Shown here piece after piece: positions 54,576 to 63,391 of a stretch of 64,000 nt of DNA. Numbering within the stretch: position 1 is the stretch's first letter; each line of letters begins with the position of its first letter. Below the pieces are notes generated by a model, which saw nothing but the letters and a program-made list of their open reading frames with translations, was not told the origin of the DNA and did not search any database. Source of the stretch: JAUMBM01 sp964645715 (GTDB taxonomy: Bacteria > Bacteroidota > Bacteroidia > Chitinophagales > Saprospiraceae); the NCBI GenBank assembly GCA_964645715.1, contig CAZYAO010000018.1, positions 1 to 64,000 of the forward strand. Reading direction: 5' to 3'. The translations under genes were made by a program, and so were the position numbers.

Positions 54576-56069
54576 ATGAAAAAGATTGTACTTGTTTTTC
54601 TGTGTTCATTGCTCTTTGGCGGGCTCTCTGCTCAGGATTCCGTGCGCCTGATTGTCGGAAGTCAGCTCGACATCACCCGGCTAAACGTGCCTACAACTGC
54701 CTACGACAGCCTGCTGAAGGTGCTGGAAGGAGCCGTCAATACGTACCAGACGCTCGGCAATTTTTACGATCCTGTTGCAGGTATGCCGGCGCCGCAGGCG
54801 GCGGATGCTTTTCGCGCACTGCACAAGCCCAGTGCACAGCTTCTGGCCGATTACAGGGAAGAAACCCGACAGGCCATAGGGATAACCGAGTATTGTCGTG
54901 AGTTGACGTACTACTTTGCAGATGAAGGGTTTCGGTTTGCTGTCCGCCGTGCTGAATTGACCGACCTGTGGTGGGACACGCTATACAACAACAAATACCT
55001 GGCGACCCTTGTGCTGGACAAAGAGGCTTTCAATCGGCTGTCGCCGATGGGCCAGCCAAAGGCGGTGCCGGCCGGCCGCGGGCTGTACCAGCTGCTGCTG
55101 CAGCTGGAAATCAGCCCCGATCTGGCTGGCTGGCAGATTCGCGAAGCCACCGCTTATCGGCCGACGGGCGGGGAGACAACGGTTGTCGATGACTACAGCA
55201 CCTACCTGTCGCTGCAGGCGGCCGGCACACGCTGGCTGCCTGTCTACAACACGCAGCCGCTCTGGGCGCAGGCTACGGGTGCCCGGCTTACACATACCGC
55301 AGGTCCGGCTTATGCCCTGGGCCTGCAGCTGGCTACGAATCGCTGGCTCCCGCGCTCGAAGGCAGCTAAATCTTGGTATCTGCTGCTGGGGGTGTTCTAC
55401 GGGCAGCAGTCGCTGCGCACGGAGATGCAGGATTATGCCGTGACTGTACAGGCGGTGGCCGGCGGATTGCCTTTTGAGCGGCAGGGTTCCGGCATAAGAG
55501 CCACGGAGGAACTCACCATCAGCAGTTTGGGAATCCCCCTGGGGCTGGGCTGGTCATTCAGGTCAGGTTTTTCAACCCGCTGGATGCTCGAGGCTGTGCT
55601 GCTTCCCTCGCTGGTGCTGGCGGCCGATGCCAGCATCGAGGCAAACGGCGACTATGTCGGCAGGGTGATGGTTGGCGGGCAGGATGTATTGTTGCCGGGA
55701 GCGCCCGGGGGGCGCGTGACCCGGCCCGGCAATGAAGAATTGTGGGAAAATGAATATGGTCTGGGGCGTGGATTACAGGCTTCACTCATGCCCGAGCCTC
55801 CCACAGCTGCAGGGCTGTGGCTGCGGCTGTCGCCGGCCGTCAGCATAGATTTCAACAGCCGTAATCCTGCGCTGGGCATGCTGTTGGCCCTGGATGCAGC
55901 CTTCAACCTCAGGCCGCAGCTTCGGGAGCAACCGTATGCTGAGCTACCATTGGGGCGTATGGGCGAGCTGCCCGGCAATTTGTCCACTGGTTGGCTGTCT
56001 GACCTGCGCCACCACAGCCTCGGGCTGCGGCTGGGGCTGTACTACCATTTCAGAAAATCCAATAACTGA
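54576..56069 (+). CDS. Hypothetical outer membrane or secreted protein
   Basis: The 497-aa protein begins with a signal peptide (VLVFLCSLLFGGLSAQ). The N-terminal 170 residues look helical (LLKVLEGAVNTYQTLGNFYDPVAG, LLADYREETRQAIGITEYCRELTYYF). The remainder alternates in a barrel-like manner, with strand-like segments ending in aromatic residues (SWYLLLGVFYGQQSLRTEMQDYAVTVQ, LGWSFRSGFSTRWMLEAVLLPS, HSLGLRLGLYYHF). I do not recognise a family. It lies 38 bp after the T9SS protein gene and 33 bp before the TssR-like gene, so it probably forms part of the outer-membrane side of the complex. Confidence 0.75.
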   Translation: MKKIVLVFLCSLLFGGLSAQDSVRLIVGSQLDITRLNVPTTAYDSLLKVLEGAVNTYQTLGNFYDPVAGMPAPQAADAFRALHKPSAQLLADYREETRQAIGITEYCRELTYYFADEGFRFAVRRAELTDLWWDTLYNNKYLATLVLDKEAFNRLSPMGQPKAVPAGRGLYQLLLQLEISPDLAGWQIREATAYRPTGGETTVVDDYSTYLSLQAAGTRWLPVYNTQPLWAQATGARLTHTAGPAYALGLQLATNRWLPRSKAAKSWYLLLGVFYGQQSLRTEMQDYAVTVQAVAGGLPFERQGSGIRATEELTISSLGIPLGLGWSFRSGFSTRWMLEAVLLPSLVLAADASIEANGDYVGRVMVGGQDVLLPGAPGGRVTRPGNEELWENEYGLGRGLQASLMPEPPTAAGLWLRLSPAVSIDFNSRNPALGMLLALDAAFNLRPQLREQPYAELPLGRMGELPGNLSTGWLSDLRHHSLGLRLGLYYHFRKSNN

Positions 56070-56102
56070 TATTTTAACCGGAGCCAATAACGATTTCCAT
56101 CC

Positions 56103-58715
56103 ATGAAAAAGACGATAAAGCCTGTGGGTATTTTTTTTCCAACAACCATACGGCCGGCTGGCTGCTGCTGGTTGCTGTCGGCATTGCTGTTGCTGTTGGG
56201 CGCAAATGACATGACTGCCCAGCGTTTTGTGCTGGGCAAGCCCTATGCCCTTGGCATGCCGCGGGATCTGCCCGATGCGGAGCTGGCGACGCTCATACGC
56301 ACAGGGCTGCGTGAGAAAAGCCGGGACGATGCCTGGGTGGTCTACTCTGACCGGCACAGCAATCCTACCTATGGCCAGCCTGATGGTTCGGGGCCGGTAA
56401 AACGGAAGATAGGATTTGCGGAAGGGCCTTTTTATGTAGCGGAAGAAAGGGAGACATTTATCCGCATTGCCAAATGTCCGAGTGTCGACGGACTGAATGT
56501 GAGCAAGGGCAGTAGTTGCGAGGATTATGGCTGGGTAGCCAAGGACAAGATGTTGCTGTGGAATGGAGGGCTCATCAATCGCTACACCCAAATACACCAG
56601 AAGGTATTTCTGCTCAACAAAGGCAGCGAGCTGAAGGCAATGATCGAACAAGGTACAAGCCGTGATCTGGTGGCGATACAAGAGTCACCTGCCGACGGGG
56701 CACCGCGCCGTCCTGATCTGCGTATTTACAGCTTCTATTTTGTGCTGAAGCGGGAAAATGGCTACTTCCTGCTCGCAAAGGAGGCACGCCTGGGGGCGCT
56801 GAGCACCTCGGGAGCCGATATTGTAGGCTGGGTGCGGGGCAATCGCTGCACGGATTGGAATACGCGCGTATCGCTGGAGCCTAATTTTGCGGTAGCGGCT
56901 TTTGCGGAGCGCAAAGCCAATGAGGCACTGCACGTGAGGGGATACGAGCGGGCTGAGGATGCCCGGCAGGCGGCCGCAGGCCAGCGACCAGGCAATGTAT
57001 TCTGGGACAACGATCCGGTACGGGTAAGCGCCAATAAGTTGTCGCGCGATGCACGCAGATTCAAAGGGTCGGTTATTCGCTTCCCGTTGCTGTCGTCGGG
57101 TCAGCAGCCCGTGACAGATGTATTCAGGTCCTGCGTAATTGGAGAAATGCCGCGGGTGGTGGAAATCAACGGTCGGCGGACAGTAGAGGGGTCAGTTGAC
57201 CCTGTTGAGTGGGCAGAAATACAAGCGAAGGCAGAGGAGTGGGTCAGTCAGAAGGATAAGGTCAATATTTTGTTTGCAGTGCAGGGAACCAACAAAATGA
57301 ATGCCTATCGCCGGGCGATGGTCGACGCTATGGGACAGGTAGCTGCCCAGTTTGAAGGTAAACGTGTCCGATATGGACTGGTCGTATACAGGAATGTGGA
57401 AGACGGGGCTGCCCTGATTAATGGTAAGCCACAGGACAAACTGCTCAGCATACTTCCGCTGACAGCCGACCTGGCGGCTGCACAGCGCTTCCTGACGGAG
57501 GCGGAGATGAACAACTGGGTCAATCCGGAGGATTATCCTGCCTTGTATTACGGGCTGAGTCAGGGAATTAGCAAGGCTGGTTTCAATGCCCGGGAGACCA
57601 ACGTGGTGGTGGTCATTGGTGCTGATGCCAACTATGCTTACAACCGTGCGCTGGCAGCCAAATACAAGGATCATCGGACAATGGTGAAGACGGAAATGCT
57701 TTTTGACCAGCTCGCCGCCAACGAAATTCACCTCTATGCGGTACAGCTCATCAACAACGGACTGCGGGCCAGCGAGCTCTTTCGGGATCAAATCCATGAT
57801 CTGATTAATGAAACCGCCAAGCGGATTTATTACAGCTCTTACGGAAGCGGACAGGCAGGGGGGGCAAGTGCACCACCACCCGATCTAAAGCCTTTGGCCG
57901 ACAGTGCGGAGGGGGATGTCTGGCATCGCATCGAGCAGTATTTTGTGCCGGGAGGTATCTGGTATCCGGCAGACGCAAAATTTGTAGAGGTGGGTGAACT
58001 GGGGGCTAAGGTCAATCTGTGCCTGACAGAAAGTGCGCGGCAATTGCAGAAACTCAATGAATCCATTGGTAGCTACATCATGGCAGGTAAAGCTATGCAG
58101 CAGCGGGATGAGGCCAGGTTTGACAATGTGCCCGGTCCCTTGGCTGAGGCAGCAGCACTCAAGTTTGCCCGCGATATCGGCCTGGATGCGCTCTATTTGC
58201 AAGGCGACAAATACCAGCTGTACAGCGAGGTCTTCTTTCCGCGCCAGTTGCGAACCGCCAGTCACGCGCCTATGTCCTACGTACTGTTTATGCCTGCCTC
58301 CGACCTCACCAACTACCTGAATGTCATCAAGCGTGTCAGGGGAGAAATCGGCACCTCCAGCAGTGAGAAACGCGAAGGACTGGTCAATATCTATCGGCAG
58401 CTGCTGACCGAGTTTACCGGCAACAGACAGCTGAGCGAGCGGCAATTCCGGGAAACAAGCGTACAGGAAGTGGCGCTCGCGATTCAGGGTATCGAAAAAG
58501 AAGGAGTAACCCTCGGATTTTTACCGGACAAAGATATGGCCTGTCTGCTCAACGAGCGTTGCACGCCTTTGTCAGAGATCGACAAACTGTTGGAGCGATT
58601 CGATACGGTGCGGCGTACCCTTGAGGAGGAAGTATTTGCTGTAGGTTACGAGTTCAAGTATACCGGCAGTGAAGGCAATAGTTACTACTGGATTCCAATC
58701 GAAAAAACCTTCTAG
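56103..58715 (+). CDS. TssR-like protein (Bacteroidota T6SS accessory family)
   Basis: The 870-aa protein has a signal peptide ending near LLGANDMTAQ. Its start resembles TssR, known from subtype iii type VI secretion loci: DAWVVYSDRHSNPTYGQPDG, FAEGPFYVAEERETFIRIAKC, then YGWVAKDKMLLW, an SH3-like pattern. Around residues 385-560 is a von Willebrand A-like domain (VNILFAVQGTNKMNAYRRAMVDAMGQ, VRYGLVVYRNVED). Its metal site, normally Asp-x-Thr/Ser-x-Ser, reads QGTNKM and lacks the first Asp, so metal binding is doubtful. C-terminal helices complete the protein. TssR's role is unknown, and no T6SS sheath gene is in this window. TssR identity rests on recalled family patterns and should be searched. 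Confidence 0.7.
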   Translation: MKKTIKPVGIFFPTTIRPAGCCWLLSALLLLLGANDMTAQRFVLGKPYALGMPRDLPDAELATLIRTGLREKSRDDAWVVYSDRHSNPTYGQPDGSGPVKRKIGFAEGPFYVAEERETFIRIAKCPSVDGLNVSKGSSCEDYGWVAKDKMLLWNGGLINRYTQIHQKVFLLNKGSELKAMIEQGTSRDLVAIQESPADGAPRRPDLRIYSFYFVLKRENGYFLLAKEARLGALSTSGADIVGWVRGNRCTDWNTRVSLEPNFAVAAFAERKANEALHVRGYERAEDARQAAAGQRPGNVFWDNDPVRVSANKLSRDARRFKGSVIRFPLLSSGQQPVTDVFRSCVIGEMPRVVEINGRRTVEGSVDPVEWAEIQAKAEEWVSQKDKVNILFAVQGTNKMNAYRRAMVDAMGQVAAQFEGKRVRYGLVVYRNVEDGAALINGKPQDKLLSILPLTADLAAAQRFLTEAEMNNWVNPEDYPALYYGLSQGISKAGFNARETNVVVVIGADANYAYNRALAAKYKDHRTMVKTEMLFDQLAANEIHLYAVQLINNGLRASELFRDQIHDLINETAKRIYYSSYGSGQAGGASAPPPDLKPLADSAEGDVWHRIEQYFVPGGIWYPADAKFVEVGELGAKVNLCLTESARQLQKLNESIGSYIMAGKAMQQRDEARFDNVPGPLAEAAALKFARDIGLDALYLQGDKYQLYSEVFFPRQLRTASHAPMSYVLFMPASDLTNYLNVIKRVRGEIGTSSSEKREGLVNIYRQLLTEFTGNRQLSERQFRETSVQEVALAIQGIEKEGVTLGFLPDKDMACLLNERCTPLSEIDKLLERFDTVRRTLEEEVFAVGYEFKYTGSEGNSYYWIPIEKTF

Positions 58716-58732
58716 TGATCTGTGTACGGCTT

Positions 58733-59578
58733 ATGGAGAAAAAGTTATACGAAATCAGGGACCTGCAGTGTGCTTATCAGCCGGGGCAGGTGGTGCTGGA
58801 TATTCCTTCGCTTGACATTGAGCGCGAGCAGCTGGTGTTTGTCGTGGGTGTATCCGGTGGAGGTAAGAGTACGCTGCTGGAAACGTTGGGGCTGATGAAC
58901 CACACTACCGCCCATGCGCCGTATGAGGGTTCTGTGCACTTTTTTCCCGCAAGGGAAGCAGCCTTGCCGCTGCTGGATTTGTGGGCGGCAGGGGACGCTG
59001 CCCGTTCGGCCTTCCGCCGCCACTATCTCAGCTTTATTTTTCAGCATACTAACCTGATGCCCAATTTTTCCGCAGGGGAAAATATGATGGCGGCAGCTCT
59101 GCTGGCCGGCCTGTCCGTCGCCGAGGCAGCAGAAAAAGTGCAGGCGCTGATGGAGCAGATAGGCTTGCCAGCGGCTGTGTTTGCGCGCTCCGTCCGGGAG
59201 CTGTCGGGCGGTCAGCGGCAGCGGCTGGCTTTCATCAGAGCACTGATTGCCGACTACGAGCTGCTTTTTGGCGACGAGCCCACTGGTAATCTGGATGCCA
59301 GGACGGCAGATGTGTGTATGCAGCTCCTGCGCAGCCATCTACAGGCATCCCGCAAGACGGCCATCATCGTGACCCACGACCTGCGCATGGCTTGCCGTTA
59401 TGCCGATACCATCATTCCCATAGGACTGCACTACGCCGCCGACGGCCAGCCGCATGGCCGCGTCGATGGGGGGCGGGTACTGCGTATGCAGACTGATGGT
59501 AGCGCCCTGCTGCCTTCGGGGCTGCGCATTGAAGAACCTGTGGGACATTTGTATCATACCATAACTGCCGCCGAATGA
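58733..59578 (+). CDS. ABC transporter ATP-binding protein (FtsE/LolD-like)
   Basis: From ATG at 58733 the product is 281 aa. It has Walker A GVSGGGKS, a Q-loop in SFIFQHTNLMPNFS, the signature LSGGQRQRLAF, Walker B LLFGDEPTGNLDA and the H-loop IVTHDLRMA, so the ATPase should be active. An insertion between Walker A and the Q-loop (about 30 residues) and a C-terminal extension make it longer than LolD. Its stop overlaps the start of the permease gene (ATGA). Together they form a MacB/FtsEX-like unit without an adaptor or TolC in the operon, so mechanical signalling to the periplasm, as by FtsEX, is as likely as export. A GTG at 58715 is an alternative start. Confidence 0.88.
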   Translation: MEKKLYEIRDLQCAYQPGQVVLDIPSLDIEREQLVFVVGVSGGGKSTLLETLGLMNHTTAHAPYEGSVHFFPAREAALPLLDLWAAGDAARSAFRRHYLSFIFQHTNLMPNFSAGENMMAAALLAGLSVAEAAEKVQALMEQIGLPAAVFARSVRELSGGQRQRLAFIRALIADYELLFGDEPTGNLDARTADVCMQLLRSHLQASRKTAIIVTHDLRMACRYADTIIPIGLHYAADGQPHGRVDGGRVLRMQTDGSALLPSGLRIEEPVGHLYHTITAAE

Positions 59579-61119
59579 GCAATTATTTTTTACAATGGCT
59601 GTTGCCGGCAGCCAATGACTTTGAGCGGCTGTTTCTGGACAATGAGTATCGGGCGCTAGTGCGGCAGGGAGGCCGCAACAACTTGTGGTGGCTGTTTGCC
59701 ATGCTGCTGCTGGCTGTGCTGGCTCTGGGATTCGCCCTGGGCAGCCTCGAAAATTTGCGTAGGCGCATGGATGATCCTTTTACCAACTGGCTCAACCTGC
59801 CTGTTGACCTGCAGACGGAACCCCAACTTCCGGACATTCGCGACTCCCTGTCGAGGGGAGCCGGTCAGCGGTTCGGTCTCAAAACTACGGAATATTGGTA
59901 TCGCTTTAACCTGGCCTTTGTGCCGCGGCAGACTGATGTGCTGTCGATCCGCCCAAAGGCATTATCCTTCCAGTGGGGGAGATCCATTGATTTCCACTCG
60001 GACCTGTTCGCCAAGATTGTGGAAGAGGACAACCTCATCAGCACGCGCCTGCCTGAGGTAGAGGAAAGCGCTGCCGGTGCCGGCATTGTGGTGAGCAGAG
60101 AGCTGCTCACCAGCCTTGGCTATGAGCCGTCGGCGGAACTGAGCTCGCTGGCAGTCTATGACCTGCTCAGCAAGGAAGTGTATCTGCTGCCGGTGCGGGC
60201 AGTTGTGGAAAAATTACCCAGTAAGACGCAGTTTGTCTGCAGCTACGCGCTCTATCAGGTACTCAATGCACCCGATTGCTGGGAGCGCAACCTGCAACGT
60301 CACCGGGTAGGCGATAACCGCCTTCGATTTTGGTGCCCGGCCGACCGTGTCAACGAGGCGTGTAGACAGTTGGCAGGTACAATGCCGACGGGCTTGCAGC
60401 TCGTCGATTGTGGCGCCGAGCTTGCCGACAGCCTGCGGAACCTGTCGGTACTCAGCCTTCATCTGAGTCACCCTGTAGATGAGGGGCAGTTGGCAGCTGT
60501 GGAAAAAAGGGTAAAGAGTGTGCTGGGGGGGAAGTGTAGCCGCTATCTGGGCTTTGAGGTGTTGCCGCAGGGCTGCGACCACAACCAGCCGCACTACCTG
60601 GCTTTTAATTTTCAGGGGCTTGGCAGTATCCGCGAGTTTGGCAATTGGTTGAGCAGCAATTTTGGCATCAACCTGCCACAGGAGCATATTGAGTCTAAGC
60701 GAAATTTTCACTTGGTGAGCCTGCTGGTGCAACTGATTAGCCTGGTGCTCTTCGGTTTTGCTTTGTTGAGTATTATGTTGTTTATCAATAGTTTACTGCA
60801 GAAGCATCTGCAGCAGATCAAGCCTCACCTGGGTACGTTCAAGGCTTTCGGCCTGGCAGATGAACAGTTGTTGCGGCTTTATCAGCGAATTTTGCTGGTG
60901 TTTTTGCTGCAGGCATTGCTGCTGGCGCTGGCCTGCGCCCTGTTGCTGGCAGGAGTGGAAGAATTGCTGCGGGTAGAAAGTATGCTCATCATCGCTGATG
61001 TCAGGGTCGTGCTGCCACTGCTGTTGTTGCTGTTGCTGGCGGCCATCCTCAGCCGCCGTACAATCCGGAAAATGACGAGTCGGACACCCGGCGATCTTAT
61101 CTACGAACGCGAAAACTAA
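59575..61119 (+). CDS. FtsX-like ABC permease with large periplasmic domain
   Basis: The 514-aa protein has a transmembrane segment at about 38-60 (LWWLFAMLLLAVLALGFALGSL), a periplasmic domain of about 320 residues, and three C-terminal transmembrane segments (LVQLISLVLFGFALLSIMLF, LVFLLQALLLALACALLLAG, VVLPLLLLLLLAAILS). The linker HLGTFKAFGLADEQLLRLYQ matches the cytoplasmic coupling loop of FtsX/MacB permeases, and the end TPGDLIYEREN is typical. It pairs with the preceding ATPase. The long ectodomain, without recognisable family, is the likely contact with the periplasmic or TssR-like parts. Six bp separate it from the next gene. Confidence 0.85.
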   Translation: MSNYFLQWLLPAANDFERLFLDNEYRALVRQGGRNNLWWLFAMLLLAVLALGFALGSLENLRRRMDDPFTNWLNLPVDLQTEPQLPDIRDSLSRGAGQRFGLKTTEYWYRFNLAFVPRQTDVLSIRPKALSFQWGRSIDFHSDLFAKIVEEDNLISTRLPEVEESAAGAGIVVSRELLTSLGYEPSAELSSLAVYDLLSKEVYLLPVRAVVEKLPSKTQFVCSYALYQVLNAPDCWERNLQRHRVGDNRLRFWCPADRVNEACRQLAGTMPTGLQLVDCGAELADSLRNLSVLSLHLSHPVDEGQLAAVEKRVKSVLGGKCSRYLGFEVLPQGCDHNQPHYLAFNFQGLGSIREFGNWLSSNFGINLPQEHIESKRNFHLVSLLVQLISLVLFGFALLSIMLFINSLLQKHLQQIKPHLGTFKAFGLADEQLLRLYQRILLVFLLQALLLALACALLLAGVEELLRVESMLIIADVRVVLPLLLLLLLAAILSRRTIRKMTSRTPGDLIYEREN

Positions 61120-61124
61120 TACTT

Positions 61125-61574
61125 ATGCGAATTTTACTCTTGGCAGGCTGTCTGTTGCTGGTGGCTTGCAGTCCGGAAGGAGGGCCTTCGGGTGCGGAAC
61201 TGGAGGAGGCTCGTAAAACAGTTGACAGCATGCTGCAGGACAGTCAGCTGCGAACTATTCCTGAAGACAAGCCCGTTCCTGAACCGCCGCCGCCCCCCAC
61301 CCCCTCTGTAGCCCAGGAAAAGGCAGATAAAAATAAGACGTCAAGCCCTTTCTATAAAATCGAGGTCTGCGCCGACTGGAACTATGCCAATAGTAGCGTT
61401 GATCTTCCCTGCTGTGACTCACTCCTGTCGCACTTCAAGGCTTACTATGATACCTATCTGGCAGAAGGTAAGTACGAAGAGGCAGCCGGGCTGTTGAGGG
61501 ATCCCTACATCATAGCGTGTAAAAAATATGTGAAATATGCAACGGTGCTCGAGAAAATTGAGGCCGGGGAGTAG
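61125..61574 (+). CDS. Small lipoprotein of unknown function
   Basis: The 149-aa product has a lipoprotein signal (MRILLLAGCLLLVACSPEGG, lipidated Cys probably residue 15, in LVAC). A charged helical part and a Pro-rich linker (PEPPPPPTPS) follow. The C-terminal domain of about 75 residues carries a Cys pair (CADWNYANSSVDLPCCDSLL) and helices resembling a single TPR (FKAYYDTYLAEGKYEEAAGLLRDPY). It starts 5 bp after the permease gene and is probably a periplasmic accessory of the ABC pair. Confidence 0.75.
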   Translation: MRILLLAGCLLLVACSPEGGPSGAELEEARKTVDSMLQDSQLRTIPEDKPVPEPPPPPTPSVAQEKADKNKTSSPFYKIEVCADWNYANSSVDLPCCDSLLSHFKAYYDTYLAEGKYEEAAGLLRDPYIIACKKYVKYATVLEKIEAGE

Positions 61575-61686
61575 CTGTGTTTGCAGAGCCAAATCGACGG
61601 CAGATGGCATTACGGTCATTGTGTCGGAGAATATGAAGACCCGAGATTCGCAGTGCTTGATTTTTTAATTATAAAACATTGTAACC

Positions 61687-63219
61687 ATGAAAAGCAAAGA
61701 TGCTTATGCACTCTTGTTGGTGGGGTTTTTGATGCTGACTGCCTGTACTAAACCTGAATATGATGAAGTGAATGCTACGGTAGTTGATTTTACCAAATTC
61801 TTCACCGGCTGGAACGATGAAGATACGGAACGAATTCCGGATGAACCGGATTTGTTTATTCCGGACAACCTGCCTTCGCGGGTTGACCTGACTCCCTTTT
61901 TGCCGCCTATAGGCGACCAAGGTCCTTATGGTACCTGCGTTGCCTGGGCTTGTGGCTACTACCAGCGAACCGCTATGTGGGCCATACGCAACAACTATCC
62001 TACGGCCAGTCTGGCAGACCCAAGTCGCCATTTTAGCCCTAAAGATTTGTTCTGGTCTATCCCCAACAGTCAGAAGGGTGGCAACTGCAATGGTACTTGG
62101 TTTGAGTACGCCTTGTCGAATATGCAAAGCAGGGGGCTGGCGACCATGGCCACAGTGCCTTACCTCAGTCTGGGGGACTGCAGCAGTAGTCCATTGCCCG
62201 GTTGGACCAATGAAGCTGCCGGATATAAAATACAGTTTTTCAGGGAAGTTGGGAGATCTGTTACGGCCATTAAAGCAAAACTGGCGGAAAAACGCCCCGT
62301 TGTCTTTGGTGCACAGCTGCGATCTAGTTTTTACGACTGGCTTGGGCCTGCGGTAAAAAATGCCAGCGATTTTTCGGGCGAGGAGCTCGGTGGGCATGCC
62401 ATGATTATTGTCGGTTATGATGATGCCAAGGGGGCTTTTCGCATCGCCAATTCGTGGGGTAGTGTCTGGGGAGATAATGGTTTTGCGTGGGTGGACTACA
62501 GCCTGATGACCGGAAATGATTTTCGGGCCAATTTTTTTGTGGCCTATGATAAACCGGCAGTGACGCCGGTCAATCCGCCTGTGACCAATGGTGTCAATAT
62601 TGCCACCAACCGACTGCAGGATGCTGATGATGCCGGGAATACCGACCCACTGTTCAGGACACTCAGCTACGATGTGAGTAATACAGCATCTCAGACCATC
62701 CTCTCTTCCAAAGACTGGGATGTGTTGTATGTGTACGTCAATGCTACTAACATCAATGATTATGGCTATTTGGTACACCATTACATCACTAACGATTATA
62801 CCTCCGGAGTGTCAGGTAACTATGCCAATGGCCTCGGCAATGCCAACCGTTGGTTTAATCTGAACCTCGGCAGCGGGCAGAGTCTGGGGACATCCTTCGG
62901 CAGTGGTACCATCAATCAAACTTACCAGATGCCCGCACTGAATGGAGAGTATTACCTGTTCATGATAGCAGATCCTTACCAAGTACTAGGGGAAGAATTT
63001 ACCCACGACAACTCTCATTACAGACTGAGTTCAACAGGCGGACCCATTCGCTTTGTCAATGGCATAGCACAGAATCTGCAGGATGAAAGTATGGTTGTCG
63101 GCAGAGCGACACCTAAGCACACTGCTGTCAACGATACATATCCGAATGCTTATCGACCCGAGGAAATCATGCCTTTTATACGCTATCGGCTGCAGCAGGA
63201 TCGCCTTCGACACAGGTAG
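61687..63219 (+). CDS. Papain-like (C1 family) cysteine peptidase lipoprotein
   Basis: The 510-aa product is a predicted lipoprotein (GFLMLTAC, Cys20). Its papain-type domain shows Gln78 of the oxyanion hole and catalytic Cys84 in IGDQGPYGTCVAWACGYY, His237 in ELGGHAMIIVGYDD and Asn255 in FRIANSWGSVWGDNGFAWVDY, a complete Cys-His-Asn set. The C-terminal 220 residues are a beta-rich accessory domain (NRLQDADDAGNTDPLFRTLSYDVSNTASQTI). C1 peptidases cleave proteins or peptide cross-links; here the enzyme would work in the periplasm or on the surface. It follows the lipoprotein gene by 112 bp on the same strand, so it may belong to the operon or be expressed separately. Confidence 0.9.
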   Translation: MKSKDAYALLLVGFLMLTACTKPEYDEVNATVVDFTKFFTGWNDEDTERIPDEPDLFIPDNLPSRVDLTPFLPPIGDQGPYGTCVAWACGYYQRTAMWAIRNNYPTASLADPSRHFSPKDLFWSIPNSQKGGNCNGTWFEYALSNMQSRGLATMATVPYLSLGDCSSSPLPGWTNEAAGYKIQFFREVGRSVTAIKAKLAEKRPVVFGAQLRSSFYDWLGPAVKNASDFSGEELGGHAMIIVGYDDAKGAFRIANSWGSVWGDNGFAWVDYSLMTGNDFRANFFVAYDKPAVTPVNPPVTNGVNIATNRLQDADDAGNTDPLFRTLSYDVSNTASQTILSSKDWDVLYVYVNATNINDYGYLVHHYITNDYTSGVSGNYANGLGNANRWFNLNLGSGQSLGTSFGSGTINQTYQMPALNGEYYLFMIADPYQVLGEEFTHDNSHYRLSSTGGPIRFVNGIAQNLQDESMVVGRATPKHTAVNDTYPNAYRPEEIMPFIRYRLQQDRLRHR

Positions 63220-63259
63220 CATCGCTTAGCTTTATTCATCACTAAAACTTCATGAGATT

Positions 63260-63391
63260 ATGGAAAATGCAAGTATTCCTTCAAATTATGCTGTTTCTTC
63301 GTGGACGCTGCCGAGCCGCGCATCCCTCACCCCACCCGGCAATCCACAGCCCGGCGGAATCGTCGGAATCGAAGACATCATTGACGGCTGA
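63260..63391 (+). CDS. Candidate 43-aa peptide
   Basis: A reading frame starting ATG at 63260 encodes MENASIPSNYAVSSWTLPSR and ends GGIVGIEDIIDG before a TGA at 63391. It lies between the peptidase gene stop (63219) and an 18-bp hairpin (63413), where a last operon gene would be. The composition (Pro/Gly/Ser-rich, acidic end) looks more protein-like than the overlapping 62-codon frame from 63252. It has no signal peptide. Support is only by position and composition; it may not be translated. Confidence 0.4.
   Translation: MENASIPSNYAVSSWTLPSRASLTPPGNPQPGGIVGIEDIIDG

Noticed and set aside
42502..63219. Canonical type VI secretion locus
   Set aside because: No sheath, tube, spike, baseplate or ClpV-like gene is in the window; only TssR-like and regulatory similarity.
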